DNA of 64,000 nt, taken from Acidobacteriota bacterium (GTDB lineage: Bacteria > Acidobacteriota > UBA890 > WLXD01). The notes below the pieces were generated by a model. That model saw only the letters and a list, made by a program, of their open reading frames with translations. It searched no databases and was not told the DNA's origin. The first letter of the stretch is position 1; each line of letters opens with the position of its first letter. Shown piece by piece: positions 9,247 to 17,924 of the stretch. The translations under genes were made by a program, and so were the position numbers. Location of the stretch: assembly GCA_012103255.1 (NCBI GenBank), contig WLXD01000004.1:310001-374000 (forward strand), given 5' to 3'.

Positions 9247-9854
9247 TGAGCCGATCGCTGCTCATGGCGACGCACAACCAGGGCAAAGTGGCCGAGTTGC
9301 GCGAGCTGCTGCGCGATACCGGCTGGACCTGCGGCGGGCTGCCTGACGGAACGCCCGACTTTCCCGAAGACGGCGATACGTTCGGCGAGAACGCGCGCGG
9401 CAAGGCTCTCTTCTATGCAGAACACGTGGGGGCAGTGGCGCTGGCGGATGATTCCGGCCTGATGATCGACGCGCTGGACGGCGAACCGGGCGTTTACTCG
9501 GCGCGCTACATCGATCCCGCCATCTCACAGGAAGAGCGCAATGCGGCGGTACTCGATCGCCTGCGGGGAATTCCGCCGCAGCAGCGCGGAGCACAGTTTG
9601 TGTGCCACCTCGTTCTCGCTCGATCTGGCGACGTCGTGCGCGAGACCACCGGAGTTTGTCAGGGCGCGATCACGAATCGAGTGCATGGTGACGGTGGTTT
9701 CGGATACGACCCGATCTTCCGACCAGCCGGCCACACTCCAACTTTCGCAGAGATGCCACGTGCCACGAAATCGGCGCTATCTCACCGCGGCCAGGCTGTC
9801 GCGGCAATGGTTGATTTCTTGCGGAACTGCGAGCCCGAACCCGGTGTATCCTGA
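9246..9854 (+). CDS. rdgB: XTP/dITP diphosphatase (non-canonical purine NTP pyrophosphatase)
   Basis: 202 residues, GTG start overlapping the previous stop. It removes dITP, XTP and dXTP from the nucleotide pool. The family motifs are all present: N-terminal MATHNQGKVAEL, ENARGKA (substrate and metal binding), ADDSGL with the catalytic acidic pair, GVYSARY, GYDPIF, and the C-terminal SHRGQA. Length is normal for RdgB/HAM1. It ends 33 bases before the tRNA-Pro gene. Confidence 0.96.
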   Translation: MSRSLLMATHNQGKVAELRELLRDTGWTCGGLPDGTPDFPEDGDTFGENARGKALFYAEHVGAVALADDSGLMIDALDGEPGVYSARYIDPAISQEERNAAVLDRLRGIPPQQRGAQFVCHLVLARSGDVVRETTGVCQGAITNRVHGDGGFGYDPIFRPAGHTPTFAEMPRATKSALSHRGQAVAAMVDFLRNCEPEPGVS

Positions 9855-9887
9855 CGCCAGCGCCTGAGGGCGCGGCCGGGACCGAGT

Positions 9888-9964
9888 CGGGGTGTAGCGC
9901 AGCCTGGCAGCGCACCTGCTTTGGGAGCAGGGGGTCGGAGGTTCAAATCCTCTCACCCCGACCA
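9888..9964 (+). tRNA. tRNA-Pro (anticodon TGG)
   Basis: A 77-base cloverleaf. The acceptor stem CGGGGTG (9888-9894) pairs with CACCCCG (9954-9960). A is the discriminator at 9961, and CCA is encoded at 9962-9964. The anticodon stem CCTGC (9915-9919) pairs with GCAGG (9927-9931). The seven-base loop 9920-9926 places TGG at 9922-9924. The T-arm has GGTTCAAATCC. Confidence 0.97.
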
Positions 9965-9992
9965 TTTCTTGACGCCGATCGCGCGTCGCCGG

Positions 9993-11177
9993 CTACGCGA
10001 GCTTCCTTAGCACCAGGCACTTCAGGTAGGCCGACTCCGGCATCCCCAATCGCATCGGATGATCGCGCGATTGGACGCGACGCTCCACGAGCGCCACCTC
10101 GGCACGCACGTCGGCTGCCGCGTCGGTCACGACCTTCAGAAAAGCGTCCGAATCGATGTGATACGAGCAACTCGCCGTGATCAGGTGTCCGCCCGGTTTG
10201 AGTAGCTTGAGCGCGCGCAGGTTGATGTCCTTGTAGCCCTTCAACGCGCTTGTCACCGCTTTGCGGTTCTTCGCGAAAGCGGGCGGGTCGAGGACGATGG
10301 TGTCGAAGGACTCGCCTTTGTCCTGGAAGAGGCGCAGCTGATCGAACACGTTCTCGGCACGAGCATCGATTCTCACGCCGTTGAGTTCGGCATTGCGCCG
10401 AATCGCCGACACGGCCTCTTTCGAAATATCGAGCGCGATCGTCTCGTCACATTCGCCCGCGAGCTGGAGCGCGAACGCGCCGTGATAACTGAAGCAATCG
10501 AGCAGTCGGCCTCGCGCGTAGCGCCGCGCCGCGGCCCGGTTCTCGCGCTGGTCGAGAAACAGGCCCGTCTTCTGGCCGCCAAGCAGGTCGACTTCCATCC
10601 GGACCTTGCCATCGCGCACGAGGAGGGGCGCCGGCAGTTCGCCATGGACCACTTCGACCTTCTGAGGCAACCCTTCGAGCCGACGGTTGCGACTGTCGTT
10701 GCGCAGCACCACCGCGACCGGTGCGGCCAGGTCTACAAGCGCGGCGATCACGTCATCGCGCTGCTGGTCGACGACTCCGCTCAGCATCTGTACGGCCAGC
10801 ACGTCCGCGTAGCGATCCACCACGAGTCCAGGAAGGCGATCGGCCTCGGAATGAACCAGGCGATAGACGTCAGCGTCGATGTCCAGTTCGGTGCGATAGT
10901 CCATTGCAGCGCGGATACGCGAACGCCAGAAATCGGCATCGACCTCCACCGGGGCGCGTCCGATCATGCGCAGCGCGACCTGCGACCTGGAGTTGTAAAA
11001 CGCAGTCCCGAGCATCCGTCCACGCGGGTCCACAACGCGCACAACGTCGTGCGTCCCCGCCTGTGCCTTGGCGACGTCGCCGGTATATATCCACGGGTGC
11101 GCACCACGGACCCGTCGCGCGCCGCGCTGCGTGACAGTCACCTCCGAACCCGTCTCGTCTCTCTCTCCGTGGCCCAT
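9993..11177 (-). CDS. Class I SAM-dependent rRNA methyltransferase, RlmI-like (PUA + RFM)
   Basis: 394 residues. An N-terminal PUA domain (about 12-85, RRVRGAHPWIYTGDV) is followed by a linker domain with the family sequence LVVDRYADVLAVQ. The Rossmann methyltransferase core has LLDCFSYHGAFAL (SAM motif I), ALDISKEA, and FDTIVLDPPAFAK (catalytic/flipped-base motif). This is the order of RlmI, which makes m5C1962 of 23S rRNA. A conserved Cys is present in LITASCSYHID. Start-site choice is uncertain within about 15 residues. It lies on its own, facing the tRNA and the rdgB operon. Confidence 0.92.
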   Translation of the reverse strand: MGHGERDETGSEVTVTQRGARRVRGAHPWIYTGDVAKAQAGTHDVVRVVDPRGRMLGTAFYNSRSQVALRMIGRAPVEVDADFWRSRIRAAMDYRTELDIDADVYRLVHSEADRLPGLVVDRYADVLAVQMLSGVVDQQRDDVIAALVDLAAPVAVVLRNDSRNRRLEGLPQKVEVVHGELPAPLLVRDGKVRMEVDLLGGQKTGLFLDQRENRAAARRYARGRLLDCFSYHGAFALQLAGECDETIALDISKEAVSAIRRNAELNGVRIDARAENVFDQLRLFQDKGESFDTIVLDPPAFAKNRKAVTSALKGYKDINLRALKLLKPGGHLITASCSYHIDSDAFLKVVTDAAADVRAEVALVERRVQSRDHPMRLGMPESAYLKCLVLRKLA

Positions 11178-11225
11178 GCGGCCGACGATAGCACCCCCTC
11201 GCCGTGCCGAAAGCCCCGGCCCGCG

Positions 11226-13664
11226 CTACTCGGCGCGCAGCGCCCTGACCGGATCGAGTTGTGCTGCCGAACGTGCCGGCAACCAGTTGGCCGCGAGCGC
11301 CGCCGCCAGCAACAGGCTGCTGCCGCCAAGGAAAACGACCGGGTCGAGAGGGCTGATCCCGTAGAGAAACACCGCCATGAACCGTGTCGCGAATCCCGCC
11401 ACCGCGAGACCAAGAACCAGCCCGGCAATCGGTTCACGCATGCCCTGGCGCACGACCATGCCGAGCAGTGCGCGGGGCTCGGCGCCCAACGCGAGTCGGA
11501 CGCCGATTTCGGCGTGACGGCGACGCACCATCTGGGCCGTGACGCTGTACATGCCGATCCCGGCAAGCAAGATCACGATTGCCCCCATACTCGCACCGAG
11601 CGTCGCCGCAACGCGCTGGGGCAACAGTCCGAGATCGGCGTACGAACGAAGCGAGACCACCTCGAGAATGGGCAGATCCGGCGCAATGGTCGCCGCCGTG
11701 GCTCGGATCGAGGCGATGGTGCCAGCGGTGTCGCCGTCGATACGCGCCACGAGGAACGGCGCGGCGCTGTAGCGCTGTGCGTGCGCCACGTAGATGAAGA
11801 ACGGCGTCTCCTCCGTCAGCGTCTGGTACTTCGAATCGGCAGCTACCGCCTTGACCCGATACTCGGTCTCGCCGAGCGTGAAGACCTGGCCGACGGCATC
11901 GCCATTCCAGAAACGCTCCGCCGCGTGGGCATTGATGATCGCAACTCTTGCGGCGTCCGCGTTGTCGAGCTCGTCGAAGTCCCGACCGGCGACGAGGTCG
12001 ATCCCCATGGTCTCGAAGTAGCCCGGACCGACGATATTGGTACTGGCCGGGAAGCCTCCGTCCTCGTCAGGCGGCTGGTGCCCCGCCACACGCAGCCCGC
12101 CGAAGCCCATGTTCGACGGCAATCCAAGCGGTAGCAACACGCTGAGTCCCGCCCGCGTGACGCCGGGCAGCGCCTCGGCGCTCTCGGCCAGGTTTGCGAG
12201 CACCGCGGCGCCCGCGGCTTCGTCCAATCCAGTCAGGGCGGCATCGAGCCCGATCGCGTATACGCCGGTCGCATCGAAGCCGAGATCGATCGCGGCCGCG
12301 CGGTTCAGCGCGCGCACGAACAACCCTGCCGTGACGACCAGAACTACGGTCAAGGCCACCTGTGCAACGGTCAGCGCGCGACGCCCGAGCAATCTGGAGC
12401 CGGCGACGGCCCCCTCCCCTTTGAGCGCCGGCACGAGATCTGCGCGGCTGACGCGTGCCGCCGGGCCGAGGCCGGCGAACAGCCCCGCCAGTCCGGTCGC
12501 GAGCAGCGCGTAGGTCATCACTCGCGCGTCGAGCTGCGGAGAGAACGCAATGTCGAACGGAGGCGGAATAGGAAGGTCAATGGACCGCATCGCCGCCATC
12601 GCCCCCGCGGCGCCCACCGTCCCGAGAACGCCGCCCAACCCCACGAGCAAGAACGACTCTGTGAGCAGCTGCTGCACGATGCGGCCCCGCCCGGCTCCGA
12701 GCGCAGACCGCACGGCCACCTCCCTGCGTCGCGCGAGCGACCTGGCCAGGATCATCCCGGCCACGTTGACGCACGCCACGGCAAGCACCAATCCCACGAC
12801 CACACTCAATACGACCATGAAGAGCTGGACCATGCCGGCTAGATCAACCGGCAGTGTGCCCAGGGCATTGGCAACCACACCCTGCCCTTCGAGCTCGTCG
12901 GGCCGGGAGTCCACCAGTGCGGCCATCTGGGCGTCGAGCTCCGCGCGTGCTGTCCCGAGGCTCGCGCCGTCCGCGAGTCGACCGACGCCGAGGATCATGT
13001 TGTTGCGCCAGCCTTGCAGCGTCTCCCCGGAGATGAATCCACCGGCCTCCATGCCGAGCGGCACCCACGCGTCCGCGCGGATGACCGCGAGGCTTCCCGT
13101 GAATCCGGGAGCCGCTACGCCGACGACCGCCGCACGCGTCCCATTGATGCGCACTTCGCGCCCGATGACCGCCGGATCCGTCTCGAAGCGATCGCGCCAG
13201 AGCGCGTCGCTGATTACGACGATTGAGGGCGTGCCGCCCGCACCGGCCTCGCCGGGAGCGAAACCGCGGCCCAGCTGCATCGGCACACCGAGCACGTCGA
13301 AGTAGTTGTCCGTCACCTGAAGACCCATCAGAGCGGCAGGCGAATCGCCCGCGCCTATCCCCATCGGAGCGAAGGTCCAGCCAGCGACTTCGACCGTCCG
13401 GCTGCTCTCGCGCAAAGCGTCGAGCGCCGGGTAGGCGAAAGTATCGGAGCCGCGCCCGTCCTGGCTACGGCCGATCTCGACGAGGGCCGCCGGCTCCGTG
13501 ACCCCCGCGAGCGGGCGCAGAAGCAGCGCGTCTGCGAGGCCGAAGATCGCCGTGTTGGCGGCGATCCCAATCGCGATACACGACGCCGCGGCAAGCGTGA
13601 ACCCGGGCGCGGCAGTGAGACGACGAAAGGCGTAGCGGAGGTCGGCCAGGAGGCTGTCGGACAT
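11226..13664 (-). CDS. ADOP-type ABC permease, no N-terminal prefix domain
   Basis: 812 residues, the shortest intact permease in the window. The first membrane segment is at about residues 17-42 (IAIGIAANTAIFGLADALLLRPL). A MacB-like extracytoplasmic domain follows, then three segments ending in VACVNVAGMILARS. The second half repeats this plan and ends in the typical LDPVRALRAE. Family knowledge: ADOP proteins are MacB/FtsX-type permeases with both halves in one chain, encoded without an ATPase; export of peptides or lipids is presumed. Unlike the other five, it lacks a cytosolic prefix of 80-100 residues. Its ATG follows AGAGGG by about 5 bases. It is divergent from the truncated PadR gene and shares the 38-bp dyad between them. 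Confidence 0.9.
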   Translation of the reverse strand: MSDSLLADLRYAFRRLTAAPGFTLAAASCIAIGIAANTAIFGLADALLLRPLAGVTEPAALVEIGRSQDGRGSDTFAYPALDALRESSRTVEVAGWTFAPMGIGAGDSPAALMGLQVTDNYFDVLGVPMQLGRGFAPGEAGAGGTPSIVVISDALWRDRFETDPAVIGREVRINGTRAAVVGVAAPGFTGSLAVIRADAWVPLGMEAGGFISGETLQGWRNNMILGVGRLADGASLGTARAELDAQMAALVDSRPDELEGQGVVANALGTLPVDLAGMVQLFMVVLSVVVGLVLAVACVNVAGMILARSLARRREVAVRSALGAGRGRIVQQLLTESFLLVGLGGVLGTVGAAGAMAAMRSIDLPIPPPFDIAFSPQLDARVMTYALLATGLAGLFAGLGPAARVSRADLVPALKGEGAVAGSRLLGRRALTVAQVALTVVLVVTAGLFVRALNRAAAIDLGFDATGVYAIGLDAALTGLDEAAGAAVLANLAESAEALPGVTRAGLSVLLPLGLPSNMGFGGLRVAGHQPPDEDGGFPASTNIVGPGYFETMGIDLVAGRDFDELDNADAARVAIINAHAAERFWNGDAVGQVFTLGETEYRVKAVAADSKYQTLTEETPFFIYVAHAQRYSAAPFLVARIDGDTAGTIASIRATAATIAPDLPILEVVSLRSYADLGLLPQRVAATLGASMGAIVILLAGIGMYSVTAQMVRRRHAEIGVRLALGAEPRALLGMVVRQGMREPIAGLVLGLAVAGFATRFMAVFLYGISPLDPVVFLGGSSLLLAAALAANWLPARSAAQLDPVRALRAE

Positions 13665-13745
13665 CGGACCCTCTGAAGGCTATGCGGAAAGAGCACGGGG
13701 TTCGGAGTAACAACGCACGGCCGACTCGAATGGTTACGTGCGAAC

Positions 13746-13805
13746 TTGCAGTTCGCCGAGAGCAAAGACTACAGTGTGGGTATTGACTAATAACCACACT
13801 GTAGT
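13746..13805 (+). promoter_or_regulatory. PadR promoter with 38-bp palindromic operator
   Basis: Arms ACTACAGTGTGG (13768-13779) and CCACACTGTAGT (13794-13805) are a perfect 12-bp inverted repeat. TATT and AATA inside the 14-base gap share the same centre, so 16 of 19 pairs match. TTGCAG (13746-13751) and TACAGT (13770-13775), 18 bases apart, could be -35 and -10 for the PadR gene. The dyad also lies about 104 bases upstream of the divergent permease and may serve both. Confidence 0.7.
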
Positions 13806-13822
13806 TATTGAGGAGTTCCGCC

Positions 13823-14065
13823 GTGCAGCATCTTGGTGAATTCGAGCAGGTCGTACTGTTCGCTGCGCTCCGGCTCGACGCAGACGCCTACGGCGTGACG
13901 ATCCGGCAGGAGATCGAGGCGCACGGCGGACGGCGACGCAAGTACTGCCAGCTCACGGCTGCCGGAGCCGCGGCCCTACAGAACGCCTACGGCCGTGTTC
14001 GGGACATGGCCGACGGTGTGCTTGGTGACCTCGCGCTCCGGGCCGAGGGCGGAGACGACGAGTGA
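13823..14065 (+). CDS. PadR-family regulator with internal in-frame deletion of the recognition region
   Basis: 80 residues from GTG 13823, which has GAGGAG 7 bases upstream; an upstream TTG at 13808 lies before that site. It aligns well with the 113-residue PadR at 54104: LGEF-E, DAYGVTI and EIEA at the front, then RR-KY/F and the helical dimerisation tail. About 34 residues between EIEA and GGRR are missing. In the intact relative that stretch contains GAVYTALARLQKNGY, the recognition helix and start of the wing. The ORF is otherwise intact and its stop overlaps the permease start (GTGA). It may be a non-DNA-binding dimerisation partner or a decaying gene. Confidence 0.8.
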   Translation: MQHLGEFEQVVLFAALRLDADAYGVTIRQEIEAHGGRRRKYCQLTAAGAAALQNAYGRVRDMADGVLGDLALRAEGGDDE

Positions 14066-16734
14066 CCTCCGCTTCCTCGAGGTCTCCTCGCTTGGCACGG
14101 GCACTCCTGCGCCGTCTCATCGCCGAGCCCGCGCGCGAGTTCGTGCTCGGGGACCTAGAAGAAGAGTTCCACGATCACGTTCTGCCCCGTGACGGCCTCC
14201 GCGCCGCTCGGCGCTGGTACTGGACCGCCACATTCGCGTCGGTTCGTGCCGTTCACCGCGACGCTCCACACTCTCGCACGTCTATCCCCCGCCCCGAGCG
14301 CTTCATGAATCAGCTACTCCAGAACGTCCGTCACACCGTCCGGAGCTGGGCGCGCCAGCCGTCGATCACGGCGATCGCGCTCCTCGCTCTCACTCTTGGG
14401 ATCGGCGCCAATACCGCCATCTTCAGCGTGGTCTACAGCGTCCTGCTCAACCCGCTGCCGTATCCGGACGACGAGCAACTGATGACGGTTTGGCTCGACA
14501 ACACGCTCCAGGGCTGGCCCCAGGACGTGACGTCGTATCCCAACTTCGCAGACTGGCGGGAATGGAACGAGACGTTCTCGGACATGGCCGCCGTGAGCAC
14601 GCGCGCGGACAATCTCACCGGCATCGGCGACCCCGCACGACTTCGCGCGCAGGTTGTGAGTTCCAGCTTCTTTGAAGTCCTGGGCGTCTCACCGCTCCTC
14701 GGGCGCGGATTCACCGAGGAAGACTGGGACAACGATGCGAGACTCGTGGTGCTCAGCTTCGCGAGCTGGCAACAGCGCTTCGGTAGCGACCGCGCGGTGC
14801 TCGGACGAACGATCGATCTCAATGGGGACCCGCACACGATCATCGGAGTGATGCCTGGTGGATTCGAGTACACGCGGGCGGTAGACCACTGGCGACTGTT
14901 CCCTGCGAGCGTCCGTGAGTCTTCGCGCGGCCAGCTGTGGTTGGAAGTGGCCGGTCGTCTCCAACCCGGAGTCGCGGTCGAGACTGCCCGCGCTGACATG
15001 ACCCGCGTCGCGGAGAGACTCCAACGCGAGTACCCCGACTTCTATGAAGGCTATGGGGTGAGCATCGTGCCGCTCCACGAGCAGGTGGTGGGCGATGTCC
15101 GCCCGGCGTTGATGGTGCTCCTCGGAGCGGTCGGTCTGGTTCTCCTCATATGCTGCGCCAACGTGGCCAACCTGATGTTGGTCCGGGCGAGTTCCCGGCG
15201 CCGCGAGCTTGGGGTCCGAGCCGCTCTGGGCGCAGATCGCGGCCGCATATTTGGCCAACTGCTGACCGAGGCCGTCATGCTCGCGTCTCTGGGCGGGGCA
15301 CTCGGGCTTGGCGCGGCCCAGGCGGCGGTCTCGTACCTCCGCACCGCCGAACCGGACCTGCCGAGGCTTGCGGAAGTGGCGCTGCACTTCCCGGTTCTGC
15401 TGTTCACTTTGGGCATCGCGCTCGCAACCGGTCTTGTGTTCGGTGTCGTTCCTGCGCTCCGCGCATCGCGGCCGGATCTCACCGAGGTACTCGGTGACCG
15501 TGGCACCGGCGAAGCCGGCCCTGGCGCCGCGCGCCTTCGAGCTGCACTCGTGGTCGCAGAAATCGGTCTCGCCATCGTGCTGCTGGTCGGCGCCGGGCTG
15601 ATGCTCCGTAGCTACGCCGCCCTTCTCAATGTGAGCCCGGGGTTCGAGGCCGAAGGTGTGCTGAGTTTCCGCGTCTCATTGAGCGGCCCCAACTACCAGG
15701 ACGGCGACGACGCGCGACGTTACTTCGACGAAGCCATGGAGCGTCTCGGCGCGCTGCCGGGGGTTGGCGAGGTCGGTGGAGTGCGCAACCTGCCCATGGG
15801 GGCCGGCTTTTCGTCGGGCTGGTTCACCATCGAGGGGCGTCCCCCGGTGCCTCGAGCGCAGCTCGAAGAAGTCAAGATGAACACGGTGACGCGGGGCTAC
15901 TTCGACACCATGCGAATACCGCTGCTCGATGGTCGGGAATTCGTGGACACCGACAACGCGGACACCGAAACCGCCGTTGTCGTGAACGACACCTTCGTGC
16001 GGCAGTTCTTCCCCGACGAGGACCCGATCGGGCAACGGTTTCTGTACGGCATCCCCGACTTCTACGCGGACCCCGAGAATCCGGATGCGGCGCTGCCGTG
16101 GACCCGGATCGTCGGCGTGGTAGGTAGCGTGCAGCATCGCGGGCTCGATCAGGCCGCGGAGTCCGAGGTGTTCGCGGTGTTCGATCAGGCGCCGGCAGGC
16201 ACGCTCACGTTCGTTCTACGTGCCGACAATCCGAGTCAGCTCGCAGGCCCTGCGCGGGAGGCCATCTGGGCCATCGATCCAAACTTGCCCATCTCCAACA
16301 TGCAGACTCTCTCCGAGATCGTTGGAGCCACCACTTCGGCACGGCGATTCAATATGACCCTCCTGGCATTGTTCGCCGGGGTCGCCATCGTGCTCGCCGC
16401 CACGGGGATCTACGGCGTCATGTCCTACTGGGTAAACCAGCAGACGCGCGAGATCGGGGTCAGGATGGCGCTTGGAGCTGAACGTGGAGACGTTCTGCGC
16501 ATGGTGATGCGGAGAACCGCGGCGATCGTTGCCGCGGGCGTCGCGCTGGGCGTACTCGGCGCGCTGGCTACGGGCTCGGTGATGTCGAGTCTTCTCTTCG
16601 GAGTCGCCGCCGCAGATCCGATCACGTTCGTCGCAGTCGTGGGCGTCCTCGCCGGCGTCGCGATGCTTGCGAGCCTGGTGCCAGCGGTACGCGCCTCCGG
16701 CGTGGATCCGATGCACGCACTTCGCGACGACTGA
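14062..16734 (+). CDS. ADOP-type permease with N-terminal permease-prefix domain 2
   Basis: 890 residues, GTG start overlapping the PadR stop by 4 bases. Residues 1-81 form a cytosolic prefix with EFVLGDLEEEFHD, the signature of the NCBIfam 'permease prefix domain 2' group. The permease core begins at about residue 82 (MNQLLQNVRHTVRSWARQPS), with the first segment in [19 protein letters not shown]. The first-half segments include LICCANVANLMLVRA and the conserved GVRAALGADRGRI loop. The second half ends VDPMHALRDD. No Walker ATPase or MacA-like adaptor is nearby. The core matches the family at full length. Confidence 0.93.
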   Translation: MTSASSRSPRLARALLRRLIAEPAREFVLGDLEEEFHDHVLPRDGLRAARRWYWTATFASVRAVHRDAPHSRTSIPRPERFMNQLLQNVRHTVRSWARQPSITAIALLALTLGIGANTAIFSVVYSVLLNPLPYPDDEQLMTVWLDNTLQGWPQDVTSYPNFADWREWNETFSDMAAVSTRADNLTGIGDPARLRAQVVSSSFFEVLGVSPLLGRGFTEEDWDNDARLVVLSFASWQQRFGSDRAVLGRTIDLNGDPHTIIGVMPGGFEYTRAVDHWRLFPASVRESSRGQLWLEVAGRLQPGVAVETARADMTRVAERLQREYPDFYEGYGVSIVPLHEQVVGDVRPALMVLLGAVGLVLLICCANVANLMLVRASSRRRELGVRAALGADRGRIFGQLLTEAVMLASLGGALGLGAAQAAVSYLRTAEPDLPRLAEVALHFPVLLFTLGIALATGLVFGVVPALRASRPDLTEVLGDRGTGEAGPGAARLRAALVVAEIGLAIVLLVGAGLMLRSYAALLNVSPGFEAEGVLSFRVSLSGPNYQDGDDARRYFDEAMERLGALPGVGEVGGVRNLPMGAGFSSGWFTIEGRPPVPRAQLEEVKMNTVTRGYFDTMRIPLLDGREFVDTDNADTETAVVVNDTFVRQFFPDEDPIGQRFLYGIPDFYADPENPDAALPWTRIVGVVGSVQHRGLDQAAESEVFAVFDQAPAGTLTFVLRADNPSQLAGPAREAIWAIDPNLPISNMQTLSEIVGATTSARRFNMTLLALFAGVAIVLAATGIYGVMSYWVNQQTREIGVRMALGAERGDVLRMVMRRTAAIVAAGVALGVLGALATGSVMSSLLFGVAAADPITFVAVVGVLAGVAMLASLVPAVRASGVDPMHALRDD

Positions 16735-16752
16735 CCCGTCAAGGAAGGCTCC

Positions 16753-16808
16753 AACCTCCGGGCCCGAACGCGCATCTAACCGATTAGATCGTTCACCGCC
16801 CGGAGGTT
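16753..16808 (+). promoter_or_regulatory. Nested hairpin covering the ribosome site of the DUF4097 gene
   Basis: AACCTCCGGGC (16753-16763) is the exact inverse complement of GCCCGGAGGTT (16798-16808). The second arm contains the GGAGG that serves the ATG at 16812. Inside the loop, ATCTAA (16774-16779) and TTAGAT (16784-16789) form a second perfect stem around CCGA. In RNA the structure would hide the ribosome site; as DNA the inner element could also be an operator. Confidence 0.6.
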
Positions 16809-16811
16809 CCC

Positions 16812-17837
16812 ATGCGCCGTAGTCGTTCATCCATTCGCATCGCCGCGGCCCTGCTCGCGCTCAGCACCGCACTGGGATGCACCGTTGCTCTCGCGCAGGA
16901 TCAGGACGAACAGCGCGCTCAGTGGCTCGCCGAAACGTTCCCGGCCAATGGTCGCGATCTCGCAATCGAGGTGGGTGACGCGGACGTCGTGGTGCGCAAT
17001 GGCGACGTTGACGAGATTACGTTCGAAGTGTGGTTCCGTGCACGCGACCTGAACGCGGCACGGGACCGTGTAGAGCGGATGAACTTCCGCGCGGAAGACG
17101 ACGGCAACACGGTACGCATCCTCTCTGACGCGGTTGACGACGACTGGCGCGACTGGGATTGGCGGCGCTGGGGCAGCTTCGACGTCGTGGTCGAAGCGAT
17201 CGTTCCGGAAGCGATCGATGCTCACATCGTCTCGGGCGATGGTGACGTGTCGGTGCAGCGGCTGAACGGTCGCATCACAGTGATCGCCGAGGACGGCGAC
17301 GTGCTGGCCGACTCACTGACCGGCAGCATCGAACTACGCAGCAACGACGGCGACCTTGGCGTGCGATCGGTTGGCGGTGCGAGCCTGATCGCCCACACCG
17401 ACGATGGCGACGTGACCCTCGGAGACCTCACCTCCGGCACGGTTGATATCCACACGGACGACGGCGACATCCAGGGCACGCGCCTGAGTGCGGGCAGCAG
17501 CCAGGTGGTGACGGGTGATGGCGACATCGTGATGGATTCAGTGGCTGGCGAGTTCGACGCTCGCACCGGAGATGGTGACATCCATGTGAGCATCGACCGA
17601 CTCGACTCGACCTCGCTCACCACGACCGAAGGCGACATCACCATCCGCGCCGGTGCCCAGCTCGCGGCGAACCTCGACTTGCGCGGCCCGGGGCTGTCGA
17701 TGAGAGAGGCCGTGCGTGCGAACTTCAAAGGCCGCGTGGAGCGGCGCCTGATCGAGGGCGCGCTCAATGGTGGCGGCCCCGCGCTGCAGGCGCGCACGCA
17801 AGACGGCACGATCGTTCTCCGCCTGAACCGAGACTAG
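16812..17837 (+). CDS. DUF4097-type beta-repeat secreted protein (DGD repeats)
   Basis: 341 residues. A signal peptide (1-29, ending ALGCTVALAQ) directs it to the periplasm or surface. An early Cys in that signal could be a lipobox, but the context fits poorly. From about residue 130 the chain is a series of short beta strands with the repeat D-G-D-V/I (GDGDVSV, EDGDVLA, NDGDLGV, DDGDVTL, DDGDIQG, GDGDIVM, GDGDIHV, EGDITI) about every 18-20 residues, as expected for a DUF4097 beta-helix. Function is unknown; family members sit near PadR regulators and permeases. It lies 77 bases after an ADOP gene and before the next PadR, so it may be cargo of, or a stress sensor for, that cassette. Confidence 0.88.
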   Translation: MRRSRSSIRIAAALLALSTALGCTVALAQDQDEQRAQWLAETFPANGRDLAIEVGDADVVVRNGDVDEITFEVWFRARDLNAARDRVERMNFRAEDDGNTVRILSDAVDDDWRDWDWRRWGSFDVVVEAIVPEAIDAHIVSGDGDVSVQRLNGRITVIAEDGDVLADSLTGSIELRSNDGDLGVRSVGGASLIAHTDDGDVTLGDLTSGTVDIHTDDGDIQGTRLSAGSSQVVTGDGDIVMDSVAGEFDARTGDGDIHVSIDRLDSTSLTTTEGDITIRAGAQLAANLDLRGPGLSMREAVRANFKGRVERRLIEGALNGGGPALQARTQDGTIVLRLNRD

Positions 17838-17860
17838 CCCCGCGGGGCGGTTCCGTTTCC

Positions 17861-17910
17861 TTGCATGTTCCAGATGGATAGTTTATCTATCTATGTAGAT
17901 ATTCTATCCA
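17861..17910 (+). promoter_or_regulatory. PadR promoter with 36-bp operator dyad
   Basis: Outer arms TGGATAG (17875-17881) and CTATCCA (17904-17910) and inner arms TATCTA (17884-17889) and TAGATA (17896-17901) share one centre at 17892.5. Together they give a 36-bp dyad with only two mismatched pairs between the arms. TTGCAT (17861-17866), a 17-base spacer and TATCTA (17884-17889) make a plausible promoter whose -10 lies inside the dyad. Confidence 0.65.
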
Positions 17911-17924
17911 CGGAGCAAGAACGC

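Noticed and set aside
10482-12134. A 550-residue plus-strand reading frame
   Set aside because: It lies antisense to the methyltransferase and a permease, spans both, and has the Arg/His-rich composition of a mirror frame in high-GC DNA.
13783-13788. TTGACT as a -35 box for the truncated PadR
   Set aside because: A -10 at normal spacing would fall on the ribosome site and leave almost no leader.
17865-17924. Longer N-terminus for the second PadR
   Set aside because: It would translate through the operator and promoter, and the ATG at 17925 begins the conserved domain.
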